Source: Streptomyces xanthophaeus (lineage in GTDB: Bacteria; Actinomycetota; Actinomycetes; Streptomycetales; Streptomycetaceae). From it: a stretch of 64,000 nt of DNA. The translations under genes and the position numbers were made by a program. Below the pieces are notes generated by a model, which ran no database searches, had not been told where the DNA came from, and saw nothing but the letters and a program-made list of their open reading frames with translations. Location: positions 186,001 through 250,000 of the forward strand of contig NZ_CP076543.1 of NCBI RefSeq assembly GCF_030440515.1, read 5' to 3'. Positions 25,223 through 33,393 of this stretch are shown here, in pieces; within the stretch, counting starts at the first letter, position 1, and each line of letters opens with the position of its first letter.

Positions 25223-26725
25223 ATGGTGGCCGCGCGGTATGTCACGTCGCTGGTAGGGGCGTTGGAGCAGTACGGCGGACAGCCCGCGCTCGGCGCCGGC
25301 CCGGTCGTCCTCGGATTCCAGGAGGTGCTCGACGGATCCTGCCGGCTGGCCGGGGTGCTCTCCGGGGCGGGGATCGGGCGCGGCTCGGGACTGGCGTGCG
25401 TCACGGGTTCCAACCGGCCGGAGGTGCTGCTCGTACGGATCGCCGCGCACCTGCTGGGCGCCCGGCTGACCCAGGTGCTCGCCGGACCCGCCCTGTACGG
25501 GCTCGGCTTCGTGCTGCGGGACTGCCGGCCGGACCTGGTCGTGCACGATGTGCCGGTGCCCGCGACCGGGGCGCCCCGGCTCGGACTGGCCGAGCTGCTG
25601 CGCCGGGCCGGACGGACGGACCCCGGAGCGGTGGCGGTACGGGCGCGGGAGGAGGACGTGGCGCGGGTGACGTACACGGGCGGGACCACGGGGCGGCCCA
25701 AGGGGGTGGCGTTCACCTTCGGGGCGCTGGCCGCGCGGAACGCCGTACGGCCTGCGGCGTGGGCGGAGTCGGTGTACCTGTCGGTGACCTCGCTGGCGCA
25801 GCGGTCGGGCGGGCGGTGCCTGGAGCAGTGGCGGGCCGGGGGCCGGGTGGAGATCCTCGAACCGTTCGCGCCCGCGGAGTTCGCGGCGGCCTGCCGGCGC
25901 CTGGGGCCCGTGGCCACGTACCTGACGACCTCGATGGTGTACCGGCTGCTGGACGACCCGGCGACCGCGCACGGTGTACCGGGGCTGGCGGCGGTCTCCT
26001 ACGGCGATTCGCCCGTCCACCCCGAGCGGCTGCGCGAGGCGGTGACCCGCTGGGGCGGCCGGTGGCGGCAGGGCTACGGCACCAACGAGGCGGCGGTGAT
26101 CTGCCGGCTCTCCCCCGCCGATCACGATGCGGCGGTGGGCGGGCGGCCGGAGCTGCTGGCGTCGGTGGGGCGGCCCGTCGCGGGGGTGGCGGTGGAGGTG
26201 CGCGACGGGCGTGGCACTGCGGTGGCGGCCGGCCGCACGGGCGAGGTGTGGATGCGGTCGGGGGCGATGATGAGCGGGTACTGGGGCCGGCCCGGGCTGA
26301 CGGCCGGGGTACTGCGGGACGGATGGCTGCGGACGGGGGACCTCGGGCACTTCGGGGCGGACGGCTACCTGTACCTGGACGACCGGATCCACGACGTGGT
26401 GATGGTCCACGGGGACAACGTGTACTGCGTGCCCGTCGAGGCCGCGCTCGCCCGGCATCCCGCGGTCGCGCAGGCCGTGGTGGTGGGGCGGCACAGCGAC
26501 GTCACCGGCGAGGAGGTGTGCGCCTTCCTGGTGCCGGCGGCGGGGTACGAGCCCGGCGCCGGACTCGCCGCCGAGGCCTGTGACCTGGTGGAGAAGGAGC
26601 TGGCCCCGGCGCACCGGCCCACCGCGGTGTTCTGGGAACGGGCGGTCCCGCTGACGGCGCGGGGCAAGCCGGACAAGCGCCTGCTGCGGGAACGGGCGGC
26701 GGGGGCGGTCGGCCGGCGCGCGTAG
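25223..26725 (+). CDS. AMP-dependent acyl-CoA synthetase / ligase
   Basis: A 500-residue adenylate-forming enzyme that activates a carboxylic acid as acyl-AMP and transfers it to CoA or a carrier thiol. A3: VTYTGGTTGRPKGVAF (the usual Ser of YTSGTTG is Gly); A5: GYGTNEAAV; A7/A8: GWLRTGDLGHFGADGYLYLD then DRIHDVVM; A10: PLTARGKPDKRLL with the catalytic Lys. I choose ATG 25223, with GGAGAGG nine bases upstream; ATGs at 25172-25184 would overlap the divergent methyltransferase. The acid substrate is not predictable. It may share a promoter region with the methyltransferase. Confidence 0.9.
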   Translation: MVAARYVTSLVGALEQYGGQPALGAGPVVLGFQEVLDGSCRLAGVLSGAGIGRGSGLACVTGSNRPEVLLVRIAAHLLGARLTQVLAGPALYGLGFVLRDCRPDLVVHDVPVPATGAPRLGLAELLRRAGRTDPGAVAVRAREEDVARVTYTGGTTGRPKGVAFTFGALAARNAVRPAAWAESVYLSVTSLAQRSGGRCLEQWRAGGRVEILEPFAPAEFAAACRRLGPVATYLTTSMVYRLLDDPATAHGVPGLAAVSYGDSPVHPERLREAVTRWGGRWRQGYGTNEAAVICRLSPADHDAAVGGRPELLASVGRPVAGVAVEVRDGRGTAVAAGRTGEVWMRSGAMMSGYWGRPGLTAGVLRDGWLRTGDLGHFGADGYLYLDDRIHDVVMVHGDNVYCVPVEAALARHPAVAQAVVVGRHSDVTGEEVCAFLVPAAGYEPGAGLAAEACDLVEKELAPAHRPTAVFWERAVPLTARGKPDKRLLRERAAGAVGRRA

Positions 26726-26741
26726 GAGCGGCGGGGCGGGC

Positions 26742-26798
26742 GGGGTGGTCAGGGACGGGTGGGGGGCAGGGGCGGGTGGGGTGGTCAGGGACGGGTGG
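26742..26798. repeat. Short direct duplication at the 3' end of a gene
   Basis: A 21-base sequence beginning GGGGTGGTCAGGGACGGG occurs exactly twice, at 26742-26762 and 26778-26798. The second copy contains the stop codon and last codons of the beta-lactamase-family gene, so the first is an extra copy of that gene's end. Confidence 0.85.
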
Positions 26799-27942
26799 CG
26801 GCGTAGGTCCAGAACTCCCGCATCACCTCGGGCGAGGCCGGGCCGGTCAGCTCCCGCTGGGTGAGGAGCAGGGTGAGCGCCCCGGTGGCGGGGACGATGT
26901 GGGCGGCGGTGCCGGTGCCGCCGATCCAGCCGTACCGGCCCGGTACGTTCCACGGGTCGAGGCGGGCCACGTCGACCGATCCGCCGAAACCCCAGCCCTG
27001 GCCCTCCAGGAACAGGGTGCCGGCCGCGCGCTGGGCCGCCGTGAGGTGATCGGTGGTCATCTGCCGTACCGAGTCCGCCGAGAGCAGCCGCCGGCCACCC
27101 CCGTACGCGCCTCCTGCGAGCAGCATCCGGCCGAAGGCGTACAGGTCGTCGACGGTGGAGACGAGACCGCCCGCCCCGGACGGGAAGGCGGGGAGGGTGC
27201 TCCACTCGCCGTCGGGCGCGTCCACGAGCTCCAGGGTTCCGCCGTCGGGGGCGGCCCGGTAGTAGCTGGTGAACCGGTGGAGCTGCCCCGGCGGTACGGC
27301 GAACGCCGTGTCCCGCATGCCGAGCGGCTCGAAGACGCGCTCGGCGAGCACGTCCTGGAACGGCTGTCCGGTCGCACGGGCGATCAGCACCCCCAGGATG
27401 TCGGAGCAGGTGTTGTAGAGCCATGCCTCGCCGGGCTGGTGCAGGAGCGGGATCCGCCCCAGGACCGCCATCCACACGTCCGGCTCCGCCACCTCCTGCG
27501 GCCTGGGCGGCCCCTGCTTCAGTCCGCCGAACAGCGGGGCGACCGCGGGCAGCGAGAAGTCGGCGGGGAAGCCGTACCCGGCGCGGAAGGTGAGGAGGTC
27601 GGCGACGGTGATCGGACGGTCGGCCGCCACCACGTCGTCGAGCGGTGCGGACGGGGTACGGACCACCGTCGGCTCCGCGATTTCCGGGAGCCAGCGGGCC
27701 ACGGGGACGTCGAGGGCCAGCAGTCCGTCCTCGACCAGCATCATGGTGGCCGCAGCGGTCACGGGCTTGGTGACGGAGGCGATCCGGAAGAGGGAGTCCC
27801 GGGCCATGGGTGCGGTGCCGGCCGTGTCGAGGGAGCCGACGGCCGCGACCTCGACGTCATCGCCGTGTGCCACCAGGGCCACGGCGCCGGGCAGGGATCC
27901 GTCACCGACATGGGTCTCCAGGAGACTGCGCAGGTCGCTCAT
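26785..27942 (-). CDS. Beta-lactamase-family serine hydrolase
   Basis: A 385-residue serine hydrolase, ATG 27942 with GAAGGTGG upstream. The catalytic motifs are intact: S-V-T-K in FRIASVTKPVTAAATMMLVE, Y-N-T in WLYNTCSDILGVLIARATGQ, and GGTGT in GYGWIGGTGTAAH as the third motif. No signal peptide is seen, so a cytoplasmic esterase, amidase or peptide hydrolase is likely. Contrast with the degenerate paralogue at 8169. Downstream lies a short duplication of its 3' end. Confidence 0.88.
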   Translation of the reverse strand: MSDLRSLLETHVGDGSLPGAVALVAHGDDVEVAAVGSLDTAGTAPMARDSLFRIASVTKPVTAAATMMLVEDGLLALDVPVARWLPEIAEPTVVRTPSAPLDDVVAADRPITVADLLTFRAGYGFPADFSLPAVAPLFGGLKQGPPRPQEVAEPDVWMAVLGRIPLLHQPGEAWLYNTCSDILGVLIARATGQPFQDVLAERVFEPLGMRDTAFAVPPGQLHRFTSYYRAAPDGGTLELVDAPDGEWSTLPAFPSGAGGLVSTVDDLYAFGRMLLAGGAYGGGRRLLSADSVRQMTTDHLTAAQRAAGTLFLEGQGWGFGGSVDVARLDPWNVPGRYGWIGGTGTAAHIVPATGALTLLLTQRELTGPASPEVMREFWTYAATRP

Positions 27943-28056
27943 GGTCCACCTTCTCGTACGTGCGGATGCTCGTAGGGAAGACTGCCGCCGGGCGCCGGAT
28001 TCATCGGTCCGACACGGCCGGGCGCGGTCCGGCACGGCCGGGCGCGGCCGGGACCG

Positions 28057-28239
28057 CTATGCGGCCGGGACCACCGACGCGCGTATCGCCGAGGCCCACT
28101 CGCCCAGCAGGGCGGCGTGGCGGATCCGCTCCGCGTCGGAGAGGCGGCCCTCGGCACGTGCGAAGAGGCAGCGGATGTCGGCGTTGATCTCGGCGAGGGA
28201 ACGGTCGGGCGCGAAGTGATCGTCAGAGGTCGGGCTCAC
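28057..28239 (-). CDS. Small helical protein, unknown
   Basis: A 60-residue protein from GTG 28239: FAPDRSLAEINADIRCLFAR, then EGRLSDAERIRHAALLGEWA and SAIRASVVPAA. Helical throughout and without a signal. TACTCT lies seven bases before the GTG and would serve as a -10, implying a leaderless transcript. Codon bias is good; function unknown. Confidence 0.65.
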   Translation of the reverse strand: MSPTSDDHFAPDRSLAEINADIRCLFARAEGRLSDAERIRHAALLGEWASAIRASVVPAA

Positions 28240-28318
28240 GTGATCAAGAGTAGGCGGCGCCTCTGACAACGGTGGACCATGTCCGTCATGCGGACGCCCG
28301 GAGCGGGGTTCCGCCCGC

Positions 28319-29635
28319 TCATTCCGCGAGCCGGGCGGCCCGGAACCGGAGGTAGCGGCGCTCCGGAACGCTGAGCGTGAGACCGGCGGCCTTCGCGTAA
28401 GCGGCCCGAGCCGCCGCCCGTTCGCCCGCCATCTCCAGCAGGTGGGCGCGTACGGCCTCCAGGCGGTGGTGGCCGGCCAGGCGCTCGTCCTCGTCCAGGT
28501 CCGCGAGCAGGGCCAGGGCCCGCCGCGGCCCGTGCACCATGGCCACCGCGACCGCGTGACCCAAGCGTTCCCAGGGGCCGGGGACCAGGCGGATCAGCAG
28601 CTCGTACAGGGCCAGGATCTCCGCCCAGTCGGTGTCCTCGTCGCCGGCCGCCTCGTCGTGCACGGCCGCGATGGCCGCGCGCAGCTGGTACGGCCCCAGC
28701 GGTGCGTGGGTGAGGGCGTCGCTGACCAGGGCGACGCCTTCGGCGATGGCGGTGCGGTCCCAGCGCGTGCGGTCCTGCTCGGCGAGGGGGATCAGGTCGC
28801 CGTCGGGCGTGGTGCGGGCGGTGCGGCGGGCGTCGGTGAGCAGCATCAGGGCCAGCAGGCCGGACACCTCGCCGTCGGCGGGGAGCTGCGTGTGGACGGC
28901 GCGGGTGAGACGGATCGCCTCGGCGGCGAGGTCGGCGCGCTGCAGATCGCTGCCCGAGGTGGCGGTGTAGCCCTCGTTGAAGATCAGGTAGAGCACGTGG
29001 AGCACGTCGGCGAGCCGTGCGGCACGCTCCTCGGCCGCTTCCGGGCCGGTGCCGTGGGTGTCGTGGGTGTCGTCGGTGCCGTCGGGCCTGATGCCGAACG
29101 GGGCCTCGGAGGCCTTGATGCGCCGTTTCGCCCGGCTGATCCGCTGGGCCATCGTGGCCTCGGGCACCAGGAGGGCGCGGGCGATCTCCGCGGTGGTCAG
29201 GCCGCCGACGGCCCGCAGGGTGAGGGCGATCCGTCCGGCGGGAGGCAGTTCGGCCCGGCAGCAGAGGAAGAGGAGGGCGAGCGTGTCGTCCTCGGACGGG
29301 GCCCGGCCCTCCCCCGGCGGCGGAGCCACGAACTCGTCGCGCGGGGTCAGCGCGGCGGCCGTCTCCTCGCGGCGCCTGCGCGCGTCCTCGCTGCGCAGCT
29401 GGTCGGTGAGCCGGCGGGAAGCGACACGGATCAGCCAGCCGCGCGGGTTGGCCGGGCGGCCCTCCTCGGGCCACTGCCGGGCGGCGGCGAGCAGGGCCTC
29501 CTGCACGGCGTCCTCGGCCGCGTCGAAGTGCCCGTAGCGGCGGACGAGCGCTCCGAGGACCTGCGGCGCCAGTCGGCGCAGCAGGTCCTCGCTCGCGGGT
29601 GCGGGTCCGGGGCCGGGGTCGGGTCCGGTCAGCAC
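28319..29635 (-). CDS. ECF sigma factor with TPR-like C-terminal extension (ECF42 type)
   Basis: A 438-residue sigma factor. Region 2: VLGALVRRYGHFDAAEDAVQ and RGWLIRVASRRLTDQL; region 4: RIALTLRAVGGLTTAEIARA and VPEATMAQRISRAKRRIK. Beyond residue 190 a helical extension of about 230 residues follows (LYLIFNEGYTATSG, ALMLLTDARRTART, LGPYQLRAAIAAVHDEAA), diagnostic of the group that accompanies DGPF proteins; it replaces an anti-sigma factor in control. GTG 29635 overlaps the stop of the DGPF gene by seven bases, so the two are coupled. A Thr/Asp/His-rich linker (DGTDDTHDTHGTG) separates the parts. Confidence 0.92.
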   Translation of the reverse strand: MLTGPDPGPGPAPASEDLLRRLAPQVLGALVRRYGHFDAAEDAVQEALLAAARQWPEEGRPANPRGWLIRVASRRLTDQLRSEDARRRREETAAALTPRDEFVAPPPGEGRAPSEDDTLALLFLCCRAELPPAGRIALTLRAVGGLTTAEIARALLVPEATMAQRISRAKRRIKASEAPFGIRPDGTDDTHDTHGTGPEAAEERAARLADVLHVLYLIFNEGYTATSGSDLQRADLAAEAIRLTRAVHTQLPADGEVSGLLALMLLTDARRTARTTPDGDLIPLAEQDRTRWDRTAIAEGVALVSDALTHAPLGPYQLRAAIAAVHDEAAGDEDTDWAEILALYELLIRLVPGPWERLGHAVAVAMVHGPRRALALLADLDEDERLAGHHRLEAVRAHLLEMAGERAAARAAYAKAAGLTLSVPERRYLRFRAARLAE

Positions 29636-30048
29636 ATCTCGGTCCCCGAGCGGCTGTCGACGGGGTGGACGACGACCGGGTAGCTGGGTGCGCCTTCCGG
29701 CACCGGGCAGGCGTAGGCGCGGGCGGCGATCTCGGCGGCGCGGTCGAAGTCCGCGACGTCGACGATCCAGTACCCGGCGAGCACCTCCTTGGCCTCCCCG
29801 TACGGCCCGTCGGAGATCACGGGGGTGCCGTCGGCGGCTGCGGTGACCAGGCGGGCGTGGCGGGGATCGGCCAGGCCCTGCCCGTCGACCCATTCACCCG
29901 ACTCGGCGAGGTCGTCGTTGAGGGCGCCCATGTAGTCGAACATCGCCTTGAGGTCGGCTTCGGACCATCCGGGGCTGTCGCTGTTCGCGGCGCCGCCCAT
30001 GGCGTCGTAGTCGGCCTGCTTCCCGAGAACCATCAGCATGTACTTCAT
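29629..30048 (-). CDS. DGPF-domain (YCII-related) protein
   Basis: A 139-residue protein: MKYMLMVLGKQADYDAMGG, EWVDGQGLADPRHARLVTAA and the signature ISDGPYGEAKEVLAGYWIVD. DGPF proteins are stably paired with ECF42 sigma factors and are usually their regulon targets; their chemistry is unknown. ATG 30048, preceded by GGAGTGG. It is the first gene of the two-gene unit; a hexanucleotide repeat lies in its upstream region. Confidence 0.93.
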   Translation of the reverse strand: MKYMLMVLGKQADYDAMGGAANSDSPGWSEADLKAMFDYMGALNDDLAESGEWVDGQGLADPRHARLVTAAADGTPVISDGPYGEAKEVLAGYWIVDVADFDRAAEIAARAYACPVPEGAPSYPVVVHPVDSRSGTEMC

Positions 30049-30100
30049 GGGGTGCCACTCCTTCGGTGCTGCGTGCGCGGCGGCTCCGGTATCGGGTGCC

Positions 30101-30130
30101 GGTATCGGTATCGGTATCGGTATCGGTATC
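30101..30130. repeat. Perfect (GGTATC)5 tandem repeat upstream of the DGPF gene
   Basis: Five exact copies of a six-base unit, preceded by a sixth partial copy at 30088-30093. It sits 53 bases upstream of the DGPF start and 115 bases upstream of the divergent acetyltransferase, in presumed promoter or leader DNA. Copy number may vary between strains. Confidence 0.95.
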
Positions 30131-30244
30131 GGGAGCCTTTCGCAGGGGACGTCGGAGCCGTCCCTCCCATTTCGACACGTCGGCCGCGGCCGCGCGCGAC
30201 GGCTTCGCCCGGGGCCGTCCTGTACGGCCCAGTAGGCTCGTCAT

Positions 30245-30676
30245 ATGAAGATCATCGACCTTGAGCCCGGCGATCCCCGGCTCAGCACCGACCTGCTTCC
30301 CGTGCTGCTCGAACTGCGCCCCCACCTCACCGAGGTGCTGTTCCGAAGGATCCTCACGGAGGCGCACGGCCAGGGGCTGCGCTTCACCGCCGCCTACGAC
30401 GCGGACGGCCGGTGCGTGGGCGCGGCCGGCTGGCGGATCGTCGTCAACACCTCGGCGGTCCGCTCGCTCTACGTCGACGACCTGGTCACCGCCGCCACCG
30501 CCCGCTCCACCGGCGTGGGCCACGAACTGCTCGCACACCTGGAACGGCACGCCCTGGCCGCCGGCTGCACCGCTCTCACTCTCGAATCCGGCACCCAGCG
30601 GACCGACGCGCACCGCTTCTACTTCCGCGAGCGGATGGCCGTCACCGCCTTCAGCTTCGAGAAGCCGCTGGGCTGA
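30245..30676 (+). CDS. GNAT-family N-acetyltransferase
   Basis: A 143-residue acetyltransferase. The acetyl-CoA-binding part is SLYVDDLVTAATARSTGVGH followed by ELLAHLERHALAAGCTALTL, with R-S-T-G-V-G-H replacing the usual Q/R-x-x-G-x-G/A. The end, TDAHRFYFRERMAVTAFSFE, is also typical. ATG 30245 comes six bases after TAGGCT, so the mRNA is probably leaderless. Acceptor unknown. Confidence 0.9.
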   Translation: MKIIDLEPGDPRLSTDLLPVLLELRPHLTEVLFRRILTEAHGQGLRFTAAYDADGRCVGAAGWRIVVNTSAVRSLYVDDLVTAATARSTGVGHELLAHLERHALAAGCTALTLESGTQRTDAHRFYFRERMAVTAFSFEKPLG

Positions 30677-30764
30677 CGCGTTCACCCGCGAGGGAGTCGT
30701 GGGCGTCGGGCGGGGGGTGGTGTGGTGCCCGCGCGTCAGGTGACCGTCCTGGCACCATGGCGGC

Positions 30765-31118
30765 ATGGAACGTGTACTTGGAATCGGCGGGTACTTCATG
30801 CGGGCTGCCGACCCGGCGGCCCTCGGTGCGTGGTACCGCGACTGCCTGGGCCTGGACGCCGACGAGCACGGCCTGTGGCAGCAGGGCGCCGGCCCGACGG
30901 TGTTCGCGCCGTTCGAGTCCGAGACCGACTACTTCGGCTCACGGACCCAGCAGACCATGCTCAACTTCCGGGTCCGCGACCTGGACGCGATGCTCGCACA
31001 ACTGCGCGCCAAGGGCGCGGACGTGGACAAGGAGACGCAGGACATGGAAGGCGTCGGCCGCTTCGGCTGGGTCACGGATCCTGCGGGCAACCGGGTCGAA
31101 CTGTGGCAGCCCGCCTGA
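30765..31118 (+). CDS. VOC-superfamily (glyoxalase-like) protein
   Basis: A 117-residue protein with the beta-alpha-beta-beta-beta repeats of the vicinal oxygen chelate fold: GIGGYFMRAADPAALGAWYR, CLGLDADEHGLW, TMLNFRVRDLDAMLAQLRAK and GWVTDPAGNRVELWQPA. The metal ligand positions appear to include the C-terminal Glu. It resembles glyoxalase/bleomycin-resistance proteins. No ribosome site precedes ATG 30765; CACCAT ends seven bases upstream, so it may be leaderless. Substrate unknown. Confidence 0.88.
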   Translation: MERVLGIGGYFMRAADPAALGAWYRDCLGLDADEHGLWQQGAGPTVFAPFESETDYFGSRTQQTMLNFRVRDLDAMLAQLRAKGADVDKETQDMEGVGRFGWVTDPAGNRVELWQPA

Positions 31119-31330
31119 CCGTGCCCCTGGACTTCCCGGCCCGACGCGGCCGCCGTACGGACCCTGCGGCCCGGCCTCGCGGTCACCCTCTCGAAGGCCA
31201 CGCTCCGCATCCGGCCGGCCCGCAGGAACCGTGACCGAACCGTCGCCGCCTCGAAGCGTGATCGACCTCGTCGGCAGGGGCACCGCCTTGCTAGCTTCCA
31301 GGCGAAGCCGACCCCTGGAGGACCGATCCC

Positions 31331-32044
31331 ATGCCAGTATCCCGAGGCCCCCGCAGCGCACTGGGCGCGGCGGCCGTGGCCGCCGTCCTGCTGGCGGGCA
31401 CCACCGGGTGCGGGGACAAGAACGGCACGGCCCCGGCAGCGGCCTCGGTTTCGCCGTCCGCCGAGGTGTCGGCATCGGTGTCCACCTCGGTGTCGGCTTC
31501 CGCCTCGCCGTCGGTCCCCGCCTCCTCGCCGCCCGGGCCCTCCGCATCGGCGACCCCGACCGCGGCCGTGACCCGGCCCGTGACACCTCCCCCGGCTCCG
31601 ACCCGGCTCACGGTCGCGGTCGACACCCGGGGCGGTCGGCTCGCCCTCGTACGGGGCGGCGCCCCGCAGGAGTTCACCGTCACCCTGCGGAACGGCAACT
31701 CCGCCGAGTACCGGCATGTGCTCGTCGCCTTCCAGATGGAGATGCTGGTCGGTGAAGGCGGCGCCGGGGCGGGCGGCGGGCCGGGGTTCCTGCTGGAACG
31801 TTTCGACCCGGGCTCGGGCAGCTGGCGGCCCGCCGACTTCCGTATCGCCAACGACGCCAAGCCGCCGTCCCTGTTCTCGGGTGGCAGCCCGCTCGCCCGC
31901 GGGGCCGTCCGCACCGAGCGCTACCGGCTTGGCGCCACGGCGGGCGGACCCACGGGCAGCAGCCCGGTGGTGGTGTCCTTCATCGACACGGACGCCGACG
32001 GTGAGGTCGCGGCCCATGTGGTCCTCGGGCACAGCACCCGCTGA
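31331..32044 (+). CDS. Secreted lipoprotein with Ser/Ala linker, unknown
   Basis: A 237-residue protein, ATG 31331, GGAGG upstream. A lipobox (LLAGTTGC) marks it as a lipoprotein anchored outside. Residues about 37-95 are low complexity Ser/Ala/Val/Pro (SASVSTSVSASASPSVPAS), a wall-spanning linker. The C-terminal domain (PTRLTVAVDTRGGRLALVRG, EFTVTLRNGNSAEYRHVLVA, FLLERFDPGSGSWRPADFRI) reads as an Ig-like beta sandwich. No enzymatic motif. Likely a cell-surface or signalling lipoprotein. Confidence 0.82.
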   Translation: MPVSRGPRSALGAAAVAAVLLAGTTGCGDKNGTAPAAASVSPSAEVSASVSTSVSASASPSVPASSPPGPSASATPTAAVTRPVTPPPAPTRLTVAVDTRGGRLALVRGGAPQEFTVTLRNGNSAEYRHVLVAFQMEMLVGEGGAGAGGGPGFLLERFDPGSGSWRPADFRIANDAKPPSLFSGGSPLARGAVRTERYRLGATAGGPTGSSPVVVSFIDTDADGEVAAHVVLGHSTR

Positions 32045-32149
32045 GTGCGGTGGCCAGTGCCGTGGCCGGGAGCGTACGTGCGCGGTCCGACACCGCGGCG
32101 AGGTGCCGTGCCGGGCGTCGTGACCCGGTGAACCTTTCCGGTCACAGCA

Positions 32150-32389
32150 CTAGCTCAGGATCGTCCAGGTGAACTTGCCGCCACTGACCCACCGGACCAC
32201 TTCGAGGTCGTCGAGATCGTGGATCGTGATCCCGGCCTCCGCGGCGATCAGGAGCACGTCGGTCATCGATGTCGCCCTGCCGACGAACTCGCCGTCGACC
32301 TCAACGATGCGGAAGGGCGGGTTTCCGGGTTGCACCCCCAGTACGGTGATCCGCGCCGAGGAGATGTGTGGTGTCGAGCCTTCGGTCAT
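32150..32389 (-). CDS. Small protein of unknown function
   Basis: A 79-residue protein, ATG 32389: ISSARITVLGVQPGNPPFRI, VEVDGEFVGRATSMTDVLLI, AEAGITIHDLDDLEVVRWVS and GGKFTWTILS. The alternating strand-helix pattern and the length suggest a compact alpha/beta domain. I recognise no family and see no ribosome site of note. It is flanked by a lipoprotein (convergent) and the acyltransferase. Confidence 0.65.
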   Translation of the reverse strand: MTEGSTPHISSARITVLGVQPGNPPFRIVEVDGEFVGRATSMTDVLLIAAEAGITIHDLDDLEVVRWVSGGKFTWTILS

Positions 32390-32501
32390 GCGGAGACGGT
32401 CGCATGCCGTGACCGGTGACGGGCTCGGCGACACGCGAGGGGCCGATCGGCTTCCTCCGCGACGGCGTGCGCTTCCACGGCGCAGCTGTGCGGGACGGGC
32501 C

Positions 32502-33164
32502 TCAGACCGTCTCCCGGCCCGCCTCCCCGAGGGCGGACGCCGCGGTTCGCCAGGCGGCCGTGACCGCTTGACGGGCCCGGTCCGTGGCCTCCGGCACCCG
32601 GTCGGGCAGGTGCAGCGGCGAGCCGATGTGGACGTGGAAGCAGGGCCTGCGCAGCGGGGCGGTGAAGACGCCGGCGAGCTGCTTGGCGCCGCTCCCGGAG
32701 CAGAGGCGGCGGGCACCCGCCTGGCCGATGGGCACGACCGGGGCGCCCGTCGCGGCGGCGAGCCGGGCCAGGCCGCTACGGAAGGGGCCGGGGGCCGTCT
32801 CCCCCGCGTCGCGGCGTCCGGGCAGCCTGCCTTCGCCGTAGAGCAGCACGCTGCGGCCCGAGGCGAGGGCGACGGCCGCCGCGTCGAGGGACTCGGCCGC
32901 TCGGGCCGTGCCGCGGTGGACGGCGATATGGCCTTCGCGGCGCAGCGCGGAGCCGAGCAGCGGGACCCGCCAGAGGCCACTGGTGGCCAGGATGACCGGT
33001 TCGATCCCGTGCCGGCGCAGCGCGGCGACCACGACGGCCGGGTCGGCGAGGGAGGTGTGGTTGGCGACGAGGATGGCGCCGGGGGCGGGGCGGTCGCCGG
33101 GGTCGGCGGTGACGGTCAGCCGCCCGAAGGCGGGTACGAGGGCGGCGGCGATTCGGCTGAGCAT
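32502..33164 (-). CDS. 1-acyl-sn-glycerol-3-phosphate acyltransferase family (PlsC-like)
   Basis: A 220-residue acyltransferase that would acylate lysophosphatidate or a similar acceptor at the membrane. The catalytic H-x4-D motif is NHTSLADPAVVVAALRR; the second block is GHIAVHRGTAR; the third is LLYGEGRLPGR, a variant of the EGTR box; and PVVPIGQAGARRL is the fourth. ATG 33164 gives the usual short N-terminus; ATG 33215 in frame adds a His-rich 17 residues. It is divergent from the acidic carboxypeptidase with two palindromes between. Confidence 0.88.
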   Translation of the reverse strand: MLSRIAAALVPAFGRLTVTADPGDRPAPGAILVANHTSLADPAVVVAALRRHGIEPVILATSGLWRVPLLGSALRREGHIAVHRGTARAAESLDAAAVALASGRSVLLYGEGRLPGRRDAGETAPGPFRSGLARLAAATGAPVVPIGQAGARRLCSGSGAKQLAGVFTAPLRRPCFHVHIGSPLHLPDRVPEATDRARQAVTAAWRTAASALGEAGRETV

Positions 33165-33242
33165 GGACGACCCCGTTCGGACGGTGAGGTGGTGGTGCGG
33201 TGCGATGTGTCCCATGGTCGGCCGGTGGGGCGGGCGGGGGCA

Positions 33243-33279
33243 TGAGTAGGCGTACTCAGCGAATATGACCGAACGGTCA
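33243..33279. promoter_or_regulatory. Two adjacent operator-like palindromes
   Basis: TGAGTA-N4-TACTCA (33243-33258) and TGACCG-AA-CGGTCA (33266-33279) lie seven bases apart in the divergent region between the acyltransferase and the acidic carboxypeptidase. The second is of the TetR-operator kind (GACCG-N2-CGGTC). No TetR gene is adjacent, so the regulator would act in trans. Confidence 0.6.
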
Positions 33280-33393
33280 CAAGATCCAGCGGATGGAACG
33301 GGTGGAGATCCGGGGACATCTGGCAGTGCGGCGAGGCCCCGCGGGGCCTCGCCGGTCGTATCGGCATGATGTGAGCAGCAAGGCGGGGCTGGG

